Positions 9,989-23,422 of a stretch of 64,000 nt of DNA are shown here, in pieces. Position 1 is the stretch's first letter. Every line of letters starts with the position of its first letter. Below the pieces are notes generated by a model. That model did no database searches. It was not told the DNA's origin and was given only the letters and a program-made list of their open reading frames with translations. Source of the stretch: Ziziphus jujuba. Its lineage: Eukaryota; Streptophyta; Magnoliopsida; Rosales; Rhamnaceae. The position numbers were made by a program, and so were the translations under genes. The stretch is taken from contig NC_083382.1 of NCBI RefSeq assembly GCF_031755915.1, positions 8,990,001-9,054,000 on the forward strand, read 5' to 3'.

Positions 9989-12900
9989 CTAGTACAATAT
10001 TTCTTTGCTTTGCCTTTTAAAAGTACTCCCCAAACGCATAGATATTATCATATCCCAAAGAAGGGGCACTTGAAAAAATAGGAACAGCACCACAACCAGA
10101 CTGGTAGGAGCAGCAACAAGGGCTACAATCCATGTTTTTCTATGGCCTAATACAAGATATAGAGTAGCGCTAAAGGCTACGAGCATAGAAGTTATGGCCA
10201 AAAACAGAGTGACAAAACCAATAATTAGTCTCCTGGGCAAGATTAGGAGAAAATCACTTTGTGCATAACGTGAGGTGAGGATGAACAAGAACATCAACAC
10301 TGAAGCAACCGACGAAAACATAGAGATTGCATCTGAGATAATAAAGACTATGAAGGATTTTCTTTCGGAGAAAATTGGAAGGCCTTTCTCTTGGTCGTTG
10401 CCACCCGGTACAGTAATTGCTGCAGCAAACATCACTGTGGCTACTAATGTTGCAGCCACCGTGCATGATTGTGCAGTGTTCCTCATCCAAGATTCTCCAT
10501 CTCTAAGTAATTTCTCGTGATCTTCTATAAATACCGCAAGAGGAGTTTTTCCTTCTTCGTTTTCTCTGTCTTTATACGAAGGCGGTACAATTTTTTCCAC
10601 GACCTGCATGACATACGTCTCAATATTGCTATGTATCAAGCCTAGTTCATCAATCATAAACGTATAATTTGTTAAACTACTAAGTTTTTGGTATCAATGG
10701 TAATTACCATTTAACATAATTAAGGCCAAAAATTTACTCAGTTAGTGCAGTTTTGGTTATAACGTTAGCGTTTTAGGCTTTTGGTTTTCAAATTTTTTTT
10801 CCCCTTTTTTTAATCTTTTGCTTTAGTTATATATAATTACCTTGTGCTTTAAAAATATTGGCTTCTCATCCAACTATAAACTTAAAAAAGCAAGCTGCAA
10901 GAGATTAAATAAACTAATAATAACTCACACGGACACCAAATTAAAAAGGATCTCTACGAGTTCCACCAAAGACACTGATTTGTACGTACCTTGTACCACT
11001 GTATTTCACGCTGCATTTGCAAAGCTGGACCAGAAACAAGATTCAATCGATCTTCAGGAGCCAAACGTGCCACCAAATGCAAGATGGTATTTGTGTGCTT
11101 GTCATATTGTTGTACCAGATACTTCTTATTGTCGGTCATCTGATATAAGAGATTGAAAACATTTTCACGTCGATCCAAGACTGCTAGGTGGAAAATGTTG
11201 CGTCTCTGATTATCACAAAACCATATTGCAGAGGGAAATGCTCGTATAATTTCTTCTACAACCTCAGAAATACCCAACTTTGCTGCAGATAGGAGAGGCT
11301 TTTCAAACATTGACTTAATCCATGAAGTATCCGCAGGGGCCTCCAAGTCGTCAATGTTTACAATTAGCTTGCACAAGCATTTAACAAGTTGGCAAGCCTG
11401 GTGATGATTTAATTTTCTCTCCCTTGTATGCTTGATCATCAACAGTGTCTCTGAAGAGACCAAAGTTCAAAAAGTGGACACCATATCAACAATTGAATGA
11501 CAAACTGAAAATAATGAATGTTAATATGATATCCTGTACCTAGCATCTCAGCAATCCACTTAAGAACCGTACGTATCTTTCCTCCTGTAACAAAACATTA
11601 AAGCATTCCATATTAGGATACGCTAATAATTCCAGGGTGGGGTCTGTTTTTAGACACACGCCTATATCTTGATGCACACTATTCAAATTCAAGATAATTT
11701 TTGTTGTAGGGTGGGTTTTGGGCACCAATACTACTTCTGTAGTTTCAACATCTATGGTATCAATACCTTTTGAAATTTTTAAGTGGTGTAACGTTTTTCA
11801 AAACTTTCAAACTATGAATTTTTAATTGTTAAAATTTATATGCCCTGCATACGAGGAGATTCAACTTTTTTGAACAGGAATATAAATGAAATGAAAATTT
11901 GGTTTTGAACTAATATAATTTAAAAAAGTTATGATGTAAAATTTTTTTACAGATGTTGCATGATTTGCAAACTACAAGAGTATCGGAACTAATTCAATAC
12001 TATAGAAGTAAATTTAGTTCAAAAATTTTGAAACTAAATAGGCATTGGTGCTACACCCTTATTTGTTGTTGTTAATATATAGTTAAACAAATCAAATGAT
12101 GAACGAACCGGATTTCTGTAGAGTCACTATGGACCTTCCTGCTGCACCCGCCCCGTTTCCACTCAGAGGCAAATTGCCCTTCTTCATCGGAATACCTTAA
12201 CACCAAACAAGGGATCAGTTATTCCTTAATTCATTGAGAGAAGTTGATAAGAGTAGTTAAAAATGAATGGATTAGAACCTGACAGTTGAAAAACTTTGCT
12301 AAAATAACATTCATATCAGTAATACCATATCAATAAGAGTTTTGCTATTGTCACTTTAACATTTCAATACGACATCAATGAGTTTTTTTTTAAAGGATCT
12401 TAAAAAAATTTTAAAAAAAGATTTGGCATACAATAATAAAAGTATTTTTTCAATTCAAAATATCTGCAAATTGTTCTAAAATAAAATACTTCAAGATCAA
12501 CCTAAAATAAAATACTCTATAATATTTGTTTTGAGTTAAGACTTTTTTGGAAAACAAATAGCAAAATAAAATTTTTGCTTGAAATTAAACGTGAAAAAGA
12601 ATAATAAAATTAAGTCGATAGCCACATTTTGGCATTTAATTATGTGTTATTTCCGTGATGTTTCGCTAGAAAACGGGAATTGACAATAAACTTCACTTTC
12701 CATGTAAGGACTCATTTATGAAGTCGTTTAGAATTTTCAAACATGTTTGACACTATTGGCCTCGTCTATGATTGCCACGCTAATTAAAAAAATTTTAGAA
12801 CAAGTTTAGTTTATGTTGCCTCTAAATTATTCCGTTTACCAAAACGCTGAAAAAATAAAAAATGAAAAATAAAAATCAGACACACTATAGTTCTTTTATA

Positions 12901-13080
12901 GATTTTGACTGACACTGTAATCGGAAAAATTGGCGAACAATCCTATTTTTGTGTTTGATCTAAGCCGATGCCATCAGCCTTTATGCTCACTTGTTCGCTA
13001 GATGCATCAGAACTCCATACGTTCCCAGTGACGAAGTCAAAATCTAAAGAACACTAGCTTTTTTTTCTTTTTCTTTTTTT

Positions 13081-13111
<31 letters not shown>

Positions 13112-15055
13112 AACAACACGAATCACCAATTACAATTGCCCAATAATTGTAGTCTTTCAATCTTATCGGTTATCGCTACGTATTGTGTATTTGGGTTAAA
13201 AAATAAATAAATAAATAAAAGTCCAAACAATAGGTAAAAAGAGGATTTTTTTTTTTCTCAAAATCTAAACAATTTTGACACCTGCTCAAGTGTGAGGTTG
13301 AAAGCTAGCGAAGTTAGTGGTCATTTAGCAGATTCTCTCTCTCTGTCTCTCTCTCTCTTTCAGTTTGAAGGTTGGGCAGTATGAGCAAAAGGAGAAATGA
13401 ACAAGGAGGCGGACGAAACAAACCTTAATGGAGTAAACAACGGCAAAGTAATTTTAGATAATGTGGCAACCATTCTTAGAGGAACAGGTAAGGTGACAGG
13501 TAACTGGGGATAGAACACTGACCCTACACTAAATCTGCCCATGGTACCATATATTCCATTTATTTGAAAATAAAAAATAAAAAAATACTATATATATATA
13601 TATATTTTTTGAAAAAGACCTATGTTTATATTCCATTTGGAAAAAAATTACTTCTTTACATTGTTATTATTTTTTAACCAAACCATGTAGTTTTAAACAC
13701 ATATTTACCAAAAATAAATATATAAATGAACAAACATATATTTGCGCAAAGAAAACTTACAAGCATAAAGAACTTTTTGCCAAAAGTTCGTGACAGTTCC
13801 ACTTCGGAAAGCAGAAGGTTTTTTGGCGAGAATACTCAAAGCACTTCCTTTACCAGCATATTTTCTTTTGCCCATATCAGGGTATTTGTCAGCCAAATAT
13901 TTAGCCACATCTGCAAATATACACATCCAGTTATATAACGCCCAGGCGATATGCTTAGCTTTGCAAAATGGCATAAATTAACGTAGGAAATCCCATAATG
14001 GAACAATAAAGGCCGCTCAAGATATCAAAGCGGAAATAAATTAGCAGTGATAGGACCGAATTGAACCCATGATCAGCAGCTCTCTATACCATGTTAAAGT
14101 ACTATAAAAGTGGAATTTTAATTTTATAGACTATATATATATATATATATATATTAAAGTTGTAATAATAGATAAGCCGACTAGGCAGTTACCATAAAAT
14201 CCAGAATTTATGACAAGGGTCAAGAGCAAAACTCCAGATTCACCAGTAAAAGGACTTGGTTCGACATTGTCGTCAGTAACCATCAACAAATATATGAGCA
14301 TCTCCCGTTGTCCATAAAGTGCAGCATCAACAAGCGGCACAATTTTTTTGCCGTTGGGAACATTGGGAAGCCGTGGATTCTTTCTCACCAACATCTCTGC
14401 TGCCTTAGTGTTACCCACTGTCGCAGCCACACTGAGGGCAGTCTCGCCGTCTTGATTCACCGAAGTGCAAATATCCTCCGGCGCCATCGCCGCTAATATA
14501 TTCTCCACAAATTTCAGTGACGACTTGCTTGTACTCCCCACCGCCACGTGAAGTGCTGTTTCCAAATGCGGTGTGATCGCAACGGTGGGTCTAATATGAT
14601 AACGGTGCATGAATTTCGAAGCGCTATCCCAGTCGCCTGTGATTGCGGCTTTGTAGAGTGGCAGATAGCAGTTAGAGTTGCAGGAGGTTGCATGAATATC
14701 AGCTGTCACATGATGTTGTTGGTCCGACGATCTTACTGTTGAAGACGAGAATGTGAGCGGGTGATGTGATAAGCGGATCATTAGCTGGTGATATATTTGG
14801 TGAATGAGATGTTGAATAGCCGAATGGAAGCGTATGAGATAGGGTGTTGTTTGGATAATAAGCCTACTTGCCCAAAGGAATATCAGCCATCGCACTGAAA
14901 ACAAAGAGGTACAATTAGAGAAATCAACGAAGCTTTAATTACCTAGCGCATATATATTTATATATTTAGTCTCATCGATCGCTTGCAGAAAGCTTACCGG
15001 TTGGTCTGATTCTATGTCTTCCGGTAACCAGGGATTGTGATGAATCAGTTTCCAT
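9989..15055 (-). CDS. Ankyrin-repeat PGG-domain membrane protein (ACD6/ITN1-like), seven exons
   Basis: Exons on the minus strand: 15055-14998, 14894-14193, 13910-13761, 12195-12109, 11584-11540, 11450-10990 and 10603-9989. All introns are GT-AG and phase is kept, giving 705 residues and a stop. The first exon codes METDSSQSLVTGRHRIRPT. A basic hydrophobic stretch (RWLIFLWASRLII) follows. Ankyrin repeats start near residue 96 (YLPLYKAAITGDWDSASKFM, then LETALHVAVG and GETALSVAATVGNTKAAEML) and resume in exon 6 (PLLSAAKLGISEVVEEIIRA, NIFHLAVLDRRENVFNLLYQ). The ALQMQREIQWYK signature precedes the C-terminal PGG domain, with PGG at residues 567-569 and four predicted membrane helices. Relatives sit in the plasma membrane or endoplasmic reticulum and act in defence and salt responses; the role here is inferred from family only. 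Exons 4 and 5 are short and are the least certain part. Confidence 0.85.
13083..13111 (+). repeat. 29-base G homopolymer inside an ankyrin-gene intron
   Basis: A run of 29 G directly follows a T-rich run within intron 3 of the ankyrin gene. It is the second such run in the window. On the transcribed strand it is a C-run in the pre-mRNA. Confidence 0.9.
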
Positions 15056-15103
15056 TCCTGCTGCTATTCAAAAAGCTAGCTCCCACTTGACCTCTTTGAG
15101 ATC

Positions 15104-15110
15104 TTATATA
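15104..15110 (-). promoter_or_regulatory. TATA box candidate for the ankyrin gene
   Basis: On the minus strand GTTATATAAGATC lies about 50 bp upstream of the proposed ATG at 15055. A W-box core (TTGACC on the plus strand, 15087-15092) sits between the two. The short distance implies a very short 5' UTR, which supports the chosen start. Confidence 0.5.
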
Positions 15111-17530
15111 ACTGTTTTGTCATGTGTCTGCGTACGTTTAGTTTTTCTGATTAAACAATGACCGGATTTGGTCATATGTCTTACTTGTAAGTTATTGCGT
15201 ATTGAGTTATATATAAATTTCCCACTTGATCCAAAAAAAAGAAAAAAAGAAAAAGAAAAAGGTATTGTATAGGAGACCGAAATACAAAGTGAGTAATTTC
15301 TAAATATATATTGTATTTTTTGGTTGATAACTTCTGAATATGTGCCAAAAGTAAATATTCAAATAACAGGTGAGACAAGCAGCATGTTATTAAAAGTCAA
15401 AGGTCAGATATATACCATAAAAGTATTAAATACTAGTTTTTTCTTTTTTCTTTTTTTTTTTTGAAAAAATAAAGAGACTCTCATAAAGACAAGGTAGAGA
15501 GAAAGTTGTAAGGAAAATAAAAAAATAAAAAAAAATAAAAAAAGAAACAAGAAAGAAATAGAGAATGAAAAGAGAAAATTTATAGTGAGAAATTGAATGG
15601 AGAAAATAAAGTAAGAAAATGTGGAGAAAAAAGATTGAGATACAATAGAGAGAGCATAAAAAGTAGTAAGTAAATTTTTATTTTTAAAGGTATTAATTTG
15701 AGACTAAAATGGTATTTTTAACAAGTCTTGCGTCGACTTAATTATTACTCATCGGTGGTTTTTAATTATGTTATAATTATTAAATTTTATTATTGATCTG
15801 ATAATGAATATCATTTTATATATCAAATTTTAATTAAATATTTAATTATATTATTTAATAGTAATTATTTAAATTGTTATTTGATATATATGAATACCAC
15901 TAATGATCATTTATAATTAATGATAAATAACATTTATTTTTTATAATTTTTATCTTAACAATCTAATTTGAAAAAATGAACTCTTCTATTGGTTATTGCC
16001 ATTGATAAAAATTAATACCATCTTTCATTTTTAATAGGCTTTCAATTTACAATTTTTTAAAGTATGGTTCAACTAAATTCTGGCCTAATCGTATCTCTGA
16101 TATTAGCTTTAATAGTACCATCTCTCTAAATTTGCTAGCCAATTTATTAATTATCTTTAGGTTACAAACTCATTTGCATATACAATACTAATGGGTAATC
16201 TGTAATAACCATGTAGATTTACATGATTTACAATATATTACAATACCTTTTTTATAAATTAATATGTTGCAATACTTGAGCAGAACGGGAAATTGTAATT
16301 TATCAGTCCTCTCTCATCCTTCACAAACTATACGAGGTGTATATTGGCTAAGAAACCTACAAGTAAATGGAGATAAATAAAATAAATAAAATAATACAAG
16401 TAACACGCATGTCCAACTTTTCGACTGGAGTCGGTGAATCGTTGCATTAATTTCTTTTGCAAAATCTAAAGAATACGTCAGTTTCTTTTTGAGCCTATAA
16501 ACAATATTAAACCTAACATATATTAACATGCCACTGGCAACTTGTCAACTAAAAATATGGGAGAAAAATATGTTAAAAAAGACTTTGACATTGAAAAATG
16601 TAACCAAACACAAGGTCTCTGATCTATTTATGGATGTTTAAAATTTATGATACGATCCATACATATTTATATATAAATAGAAAATCAATAATTATAAAAT
16701 TTAGACATTTGTTAGTGATTCAGGTCACACCAACGGTGGTTGGTGGGATGCTTATTTTCGTATTAAATGTCCCATCCGAGCATCCCCATGCCAGTACGTA
16801 TATGCGGAATAATTTAACGATACGTGCATCATGACTATACAAAAAGATATGTGTAATATATTTATTACATGGGAAACCTTACATAATTATCTTTTTGAGG
16901 TTTGATGAAAATCAAAGACAAAGGTTTAATGAAAATACGGTTAACCCATGAATTTTGAAAAATTGTCACTTAATTATTATCTAACACCCTGAAAATGATT
17001 TTTGACTAGATTGATCAAGTAAAAAAATCAATTTTCGTACAAGTTCGTATCGGATGTCCCCAAAGGGAAGAACATTATTAGTTCTTTTTATTATTATTGT
17101 TTATGAAAAAAACTACATCTCATTGAAGAAAACAAAGATTAGATACATCATCCGTCAATATCCAGTCAGGGCTTTCGCCAAACATATTTAAAGAAACAGC
17201 ACGATGATGCTCCTAACTCCTAAGAGTAGTCAAACCTTTTAAATCTATATAATAACAATTTTCTTTTTCAAATAATTTTTTTCCTGCAGAATACCATTTT
17301 TTTTTTTAATTAAATAGGGTCGATTTTAATGGGTAGCATAAGAACAAATAAATGGTTGTTGCAATAGCAAACCTTTTTAATAAGCAATTAAATACAGCTA
17401 AAAAAATAAAATAAAAAACAGCGTAATTTTGTTTATTTATTCTGTTGACATATGAACGATAATATACCATTTTATTAAGCAGTAAAGTCTATATTATTGA
17501 ATTCTATCAACACGGCAGAACCTTAATAAT
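15111..17530. other. Intergenic DNA, no gene seen; possible small hairpin MITE near 15740-15960
   Basis: AT-rich with A/T runs. Around 15790-15900 there is an imperfect palindrome: GAATATCATTTTATATATCAA against the complement of TTTGATATATATGAATACC, flanked by further self-complementary A/T sequence. That fits a short hairpin element. No supported coding region was found in the rest. Confidence 0.4.
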
Positions 17531-20500
17531 TCAAACTCTAGCACGTCGCGACTTCTCTGGAGACAATACTTTTCTAGGGGAATCTAGAGGTAAGGTCTCT
17601 CGTGGGCTCTTCTTACGCCAGTATGTCGCATCGGCTGGCGTATCAGCTTTCTCCAGGTCAACAAATGTTTTGTCAGGTATAGGGGAACGCTTAGGAAATA
17701 CCTTGATGGCCAGTATAATTATAAAGAAAATCAAAATAGGTGCGTACAGAAGATAAGATATTGACGTCCCATTGGTCCCAATGGTTACTTCAGGGACATA
17801 ATTAGTTGAGCATTTCCTCCTTACATGATGCAGATGCAGCGCTTTGTTCAGTGTCGTCATGATTTCTCTACTGTACTGATCCCGTCGAAGAAATTTGGTT
17901 TCTGTCGGCTGGTTTAATGCAGATCGACTGGGGGGCTCTGGGAACTGTTCCCAGCATTCATTCACCAAGTTAGCATCCCTCCACTCTGTCTTATCAAAAT
18001 TCCAATCCCCGATACTGAATTTTCTCCCATAGTATAAAGCTCTGTAGCTCACCCCAGCTTCAGGAAGTTTTCCTACATCTGTTACCAGTCGATTGTTTAT
18101 AACATGCTCTAGTCCCAGCTTTACACACATCAATTAAGAAATGTAATATTAGTGTTTTGTTCAAAAATACATAGAACGTTGCATCACAAATTAATTGAGC
18201 GGTATATCTAAATATATATATATATATATATATTTATACCTCTGTTGCGGCCGATGAGTAACCACAGTTGATAAGGGATCCAAAATCATATTGATCTATG
18301 GTGGTGGGATTTGACAGTGAATTATAATGAACATTGTCTAATATCTCCTCCGTTTTATGCAACCATTCCGGAGCGATTCTCTCAAGATCCTTTTTATGGA
18401 TTATAATAACACTCCCCATCCTTTCGCAAGCACCATCGACATTAATGTAAGAGCTATGGTTTCCAGCATACCTAAGTAGATATTAGAAAAACAAATTATA
18501 AGGCGACTGTTAAAATAGAAAGAGATCGAACGACTACAAAGATCATGAGTGGAAGATGGTTTTTTGACACATACTGACTGGGGGTTGAAACTGGCCGACC
18601 AAGTTCTGCTTTGAACATTCCGGGAGTAATGGGACCCCTCAAGATCATGTCCGGATCAAGAATCACAATGAAATCTGCATCAACATTTCCATTTTGGAGC
18701 CAATCTAAGATTGCAGCTGGTTTCCTAATTGCTGATGAGTGCCTGACAAAATATGCATATAGAATAAACATATAGTTAATAGTCTTAGGCCATATTTAAC
18801 TGCCATGGCTTCTAAAACTGTTATTTTTTTAAAAATAAAAATTGTATGCAGTTATCTGAACTTCTTGTATCACCAATATTAATTTGTAATTAGAGGAGCA
18901 TTGAGAAAGACTTAAAAATTATAAAATGGGACAAAAACTTCGAATTCAAATATATTTATCTATATAGACGAAACTGAATTAGATCCACATGAAATTGATG
19001 AATGAATTTAGCATCATAAACTCTTTTATTAATGCTATAAAAATTAAAAGAAAAAAAAAAACCCTCTTTTATTAACATTTATATTCTTTTAAAATTATAA
19101 ATTAAATGTAATGATGGAATACATGAGTAGTAGCATATTAAAATCCTATGATGGCAAAGTCTACTCCTATATTGCTTCTATATATTCTAAATAAATTTTT
19201 ATATTATAATTCTTGAATCAATTTAAAAGATTATTAAAAAAAAAAAATCTAAAAACCAAATATATATATATATATATATATAAAGGGAAATTTTCTCCCA
19301 AGCAAATGTAACTCAGGATATCCTAAGCGACATACCCATATTCTTTTCTAAATACGCATTGAAATTAATTTATACACATATCCAATTCAGGATATACTTA
19401 TTTCACCAAAGATATCCACGTATCTTGAGCTCCATCATCCAAAAAATAAAATTTTATATATAAACGTATCTTTTTTCACATTTTCAAGTAATTGAAAGGA
19501 TAAAGAATATAAACATGAGAATATATATAAATATATAATACGGAAATGCTCTCCTAAAATTATTTTCCAACTTATTCTCAAAAACATGCCCATGTGGATA
19601 TTTAAGGTAGAACCTACCTAATAGAAATTTAATTGCTTAGCCTTAAAGATTCGCTTTCCAATATTAAAGTTTTAGCATTAAAAAAAATCGTATAAGAATA
19701 ATATGTAAAAGCTCAATAGATTAATCAATATGAATCCTATTTTTACTGTCCATGTTATTATGCTTTCCAAGGATAAACTAAGAGATAATTCATTGAAGAA
19801 TATATAAATATATATTACCAATGGCTCGTTCCGCGACTGGTAGGATAAGTGGAAACCAAGTCAAGGCCGATATAGCTGTTTAAATCTTCTTCAGTACAAC
19901 TGAGAATTCGTGTGATATATCCTGGCTGACCGCTCTGATTAAAACTATAAGCAAGCCCTAGGGTTTGCCAATCCAAGAAAGGGCTACAATCTGCAACAAA
20001 AATTGTGTGGATCTTAGGATTTATCACAGTCTTGACTTCTAGAAGGAGCTCCCGCCCTACACCTTTTTCAGTCTGGAAATTTGGTTCACTGCTCAGCTCA
20101 CTTATTCTTCTTCGGCTGATTGCATATTTTGACCGAATTGGTTTCGGGCATGCCTCCATTTCTTCATGTTTTTGTATAATGCCTTCGTTCAGAATGTTAA
20201 CACACTCTATACTTAATAATAGTGCATGCCTCTTGTTTGGCTCAGTTTCTATTGACATCACCTGCACAATATACGAATGATCCTCTGAAAAATTCTTATA
20301 AAGAAACAATGATTTTGTTATTAGATTGTTCTTTAGTGCATATTTGATGTTTGTTTAATATCTAATAATTTTATATATATAGATAATTATCTGGTGTTGT
20401 AAATATTATGATATGATCACATTTTTTTTAGATACCTCAGCGGGAGAAGGAGGCTGAGGAAAGAGCCGCCCACAATTATAAGCAATGTCGTCTTCAAAGT

Positions 20501-23357
20501 GATTTGATTTACTGAATGACCAACTTCCGACGTTAAAAGGCAGAGCATAGTGAAGAACAAGAGGCTCAACACCCTCTCGTGGAACCAAACCCGGATGTAT
20601 TAGTAAGTTATCATTGATCTCGAGTTGAATTTCAACCTGGATTTTTAATGTAAAATGGAAAAGAAAAAGAAGATGATCATCAACCTCAGCTCATTGAAAA
20701 TTTAAATACATTAAAAGTTCACGATCTTACCCTCTCAGACATTATAAGCACATATAGTTTGACGATGATGACATTAATTTGGAGTAGTTTTCAATAATTA
20801 AATAATTAATTAGACTCTTCTTTTTGAAACATGCGCGGAGGAGTTATAAATTAAGAGCATTCAAAGGATTTTTTAAAATAAGAAACATAATTTTTATGAT
20901 AAAGAGTACTTTTTGAAATAATAGAGTAAATTTTTAAATGACCCTCCAGCAACACCTTTATTTTTATTTTTTTATAAATATTTATTACTTTACTTATTTA
21001 TCATTTTTTTTATATGAATTATTTATAAAATATTATAATAGTTGCATAAAAACTTCTCCCGCATACATTTCATAAAATCAATATAATATTAAAATAAAAA
21101 ATAATTTTAATTTTTTAAATTTGAAAAATCAAACAAACTTTTTATATTAAAAAGTTAAATAAAAAATTCCTAAGAACTTTCTTTTTAAGAAATGACTTAA
21201 AAAAAAAAAAAGTATATCAAAAATTTAAGAAAATCCCTTCGGATTCTTTAAGGACCACTTGATCAATCAATGAAAGACAGTTTATAACAAAAATATTAAA
21301 TAATTAAATAATTTATTTATTTATTATTTTGGATCCAGAATACTTTGTTAGCCACATGTATGTTATTTAAATTTTATATTTAAACAAAGAAGGTTGACAT
21401 GCTTACTTGGGATCCACCAAGAGAGTATCTATTATCACTGTTGGCTTCGATGCTCGTTGCATCTAATTTCCTTTTGCCTTCTATCTTTGAAAGCCATATC
21501 GGAGCCAATACTCGAAGATCCTCTATATGAATTACTATAAGCCCACTATAACACAGATCGAGAAACCCACTAATTAAGGTCAACCTGATCTATGCTAATA
21601 CCGAAATCATTTAATTAAAATGTAAATCAACTGGTTGAGTAAATTTAATTAAAAATGAAGTGTAATACTGATTGTTAGAGACAACAGGTCTGCCTTTGTG
21701 GGCACCAAGTTGCCAAGGTACAATTGGACCTCTGAGAATCATATTTGCCTCCACAATCACAACCCAATCAACATTCGTTGCATCTTTACTTTGATTAAGC
21801 CAGTGCATAATTCCAGCCGCCCAGCTCCAGGCAAGATACCTTCGAAACAAAACAAGATTAAAATGTGAACTCTACTTGATATCGTTATTTTAACGGGGAA
21901 ATATTAAAATCTCATATGAAATTTGAAAAATCATGGCTTATGTGTTATGTCTGATGATGAAAGTAAATTGCTTTCTATGTATGGTGTAAAATTTGACATT
22001 GTTTAAAATTTAGATGATATAAATAAATAATCAATTTTAAAATTATTCTTCAATATTAATGTGTTAAAAAATTATTTATGATTATTAATCAACTATATAT
22101 TTTATTTTTTTAAAAATAGTTAATTAAGAAAAATTTTAATTTTTAGAAAATTTAAAATGACTAATAAAACTTCTGAAATAGACATTCACCACAACATTCT
22201 AAACATTTTCATTGAATAACAATGTTATTAAGGCATTATTTATAAGAAATATTTGTTATATAATATGTTTATTTTCACAATTTACATTGATATTGAAGAT
22301 GCTCTTAAGCCTTCTAAACTTAACCATGGTTTGAAAATGTATATTACCCTTAGTTATTAAAATAAATATTAAATTATTATGTCACTTTTTATTTTTTATA
22401 ATAACCAAGACTTAAAAAGTGTCATTTATTAGCTTTCCTATTTAAACCATTGCTGTTTTTTATATATATGTCTTTGCAAATAAAATAAAGAATAAAGTAT
22501 AATTTAATAATTAATTTGATGCATAAGACTAAAATAGACTTCAATTAATAAGTCAACTTAATCATAATCAAATAATTTTTCTAACTTTTATTAATTTGAT
22601 GGTGTTAAGTGATAATTTTACAAATCTCAAAGCTATGGATATAATTTTGGTCTACTCTCATTGGCGTGTAATTATTTTAAACAAATTAAACTTCTTAAAA
22701 AAACACGCATAAATCACATATTTTGGGAAAAAGTTCCAAGAAACAAAAGTTGACCCCAAAAAACAAAAAATAGTAAAGTGCTCGAGAAAAAGATATTTAA
22801 GGAAATCAGAGGACAATTCATTAAAAAATAATAATAATAAAAATAAAAAATCAGAGGAGAATTAATGGTCTGTAACACCATCATAGCATATCACCAAGCA
22901 AACCCTTAAGGGTTAGAGACCTAAACTATATGTACGAATTGAAAAAAAAAAAAAAAAAAGAAGAAAAAACCTAAAAGTAAAACAAAGACAAACCAAACAG
23001 ACATAAAAAAAACTATACCCTGCATTAAGATCGAAAAGAAAACTAGCCTGATTACCAGTCGTGGGTCCCCGTGGGGCTGTTGATGGAGGGTACGTGGTGT
23101 GTGGGAGCCAAGTTCATCCCTTTGTACTCCTCCTCGACCGCGCAGCTGAGGAGTCGGGTAATGGAACCGGGTTGTTGGACCTTCTTGAAGCTATGGACAA
23201 GGCCCACTGTCTGCCAGTCGTAGTAGTTTGTGCATTCAGCCCAGAAGAGCATGTGGATCTTCCCTTTACCTTCCTGACCCGTTTCCATATCCTGCCCACC
23301 AACGATCCCGCCCAACATGATCACCGATGCTACGACGGTGACCAAGAACGCCGCCAT
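17531..23357 (-). CDS. Peptidyl-serine alpha-galactosyltransferase-like protein, eight exons, degenerate first catalytic repeat
   Basis: Exons on the minus strand: 23357-23056, 21839-21669, 21569-21407 (start uncertain; 21545 also possible), 20636-20436, 20261-19819, 18742-18575, 18471-18240 and 18118-17531. Phase is continuous, giving about 755 residues. A signal peptide (residues 1-21) is followed by the first glycosyltransferase repeat (KIHMLFWAECTNYYDWQTVG, then HSFKKVQQPGSITRLLSC). The second repeat starts near residue 361 (PKIHTIFVADCSPFLDWQTL). A C-terminal membrane helix (YLLYAPILIFFIIILAI) and a basic Ser-Pro tail follow. The architecture matches the plant enzyme that galactosylates serine in extensins and arabinogalactan-type proteins in the ER/Golgi. 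Repeat 2 keeps DxD as DPD (456-458). Repeat 1 has EAN (131-133) instead. Exon 3 lacks the conserved segment between GRP and GGLLAMHIDDL and most of the ISEMYGYSFGAAE end. The frame is open, so it may be expressed, but it is a diverged copy. Confidence 0.8.
20853..21256. mobile_element. Candidate MITE in intron 3 of the galactosyltransferase-like gene
   Basis: The left end reads GAGCATTCAAAGGATTTTTT. The right end, reverse-complemented, reads CTTAAAGAATCCGAAGGGAT followed by TTTCTTAAAT. The shared core is TC(C)AAAGG(G)ATTTT. The ~400-bp interior is almost pure A/T with no coding sequence. The ends are imperfect and the family is not assigned. Confidence 0.4.
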
Positions 23358-23414
23358 TGCCGCTTATTACAATTGTAAATGGTTGGTTCTCAAACGGATG
23401 ATCCGTAGTCTTTG

Positions 23415-23422
23415 ATTTTATA
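23415..23422 (-). promoter_or_regulatory. TATA box candidate for the galactosyltransferase-like gene
   Basis: TATAAAAT on the minus strand lies 58 bp upstream of the ATG at 23357. Exon 1 is GC-rich compared with the rest of the gene. Confidence 0.5.

Noticed and set aside
11540..11728. 62-residue open frame on the minus strand at the ankyrin locus
   Set aside because: Only 11584-11540 fits the gene, in another frame (GGKIRTVLKWIAEML after splicing); the rest is intron.
18181..18240. TA-repeat near exon 7 as a possible transposon boundary
   Set aside because: Simple (TA)n microsatellites occur throughout the window's introns; no terminal repeats or target duplication accompany it.
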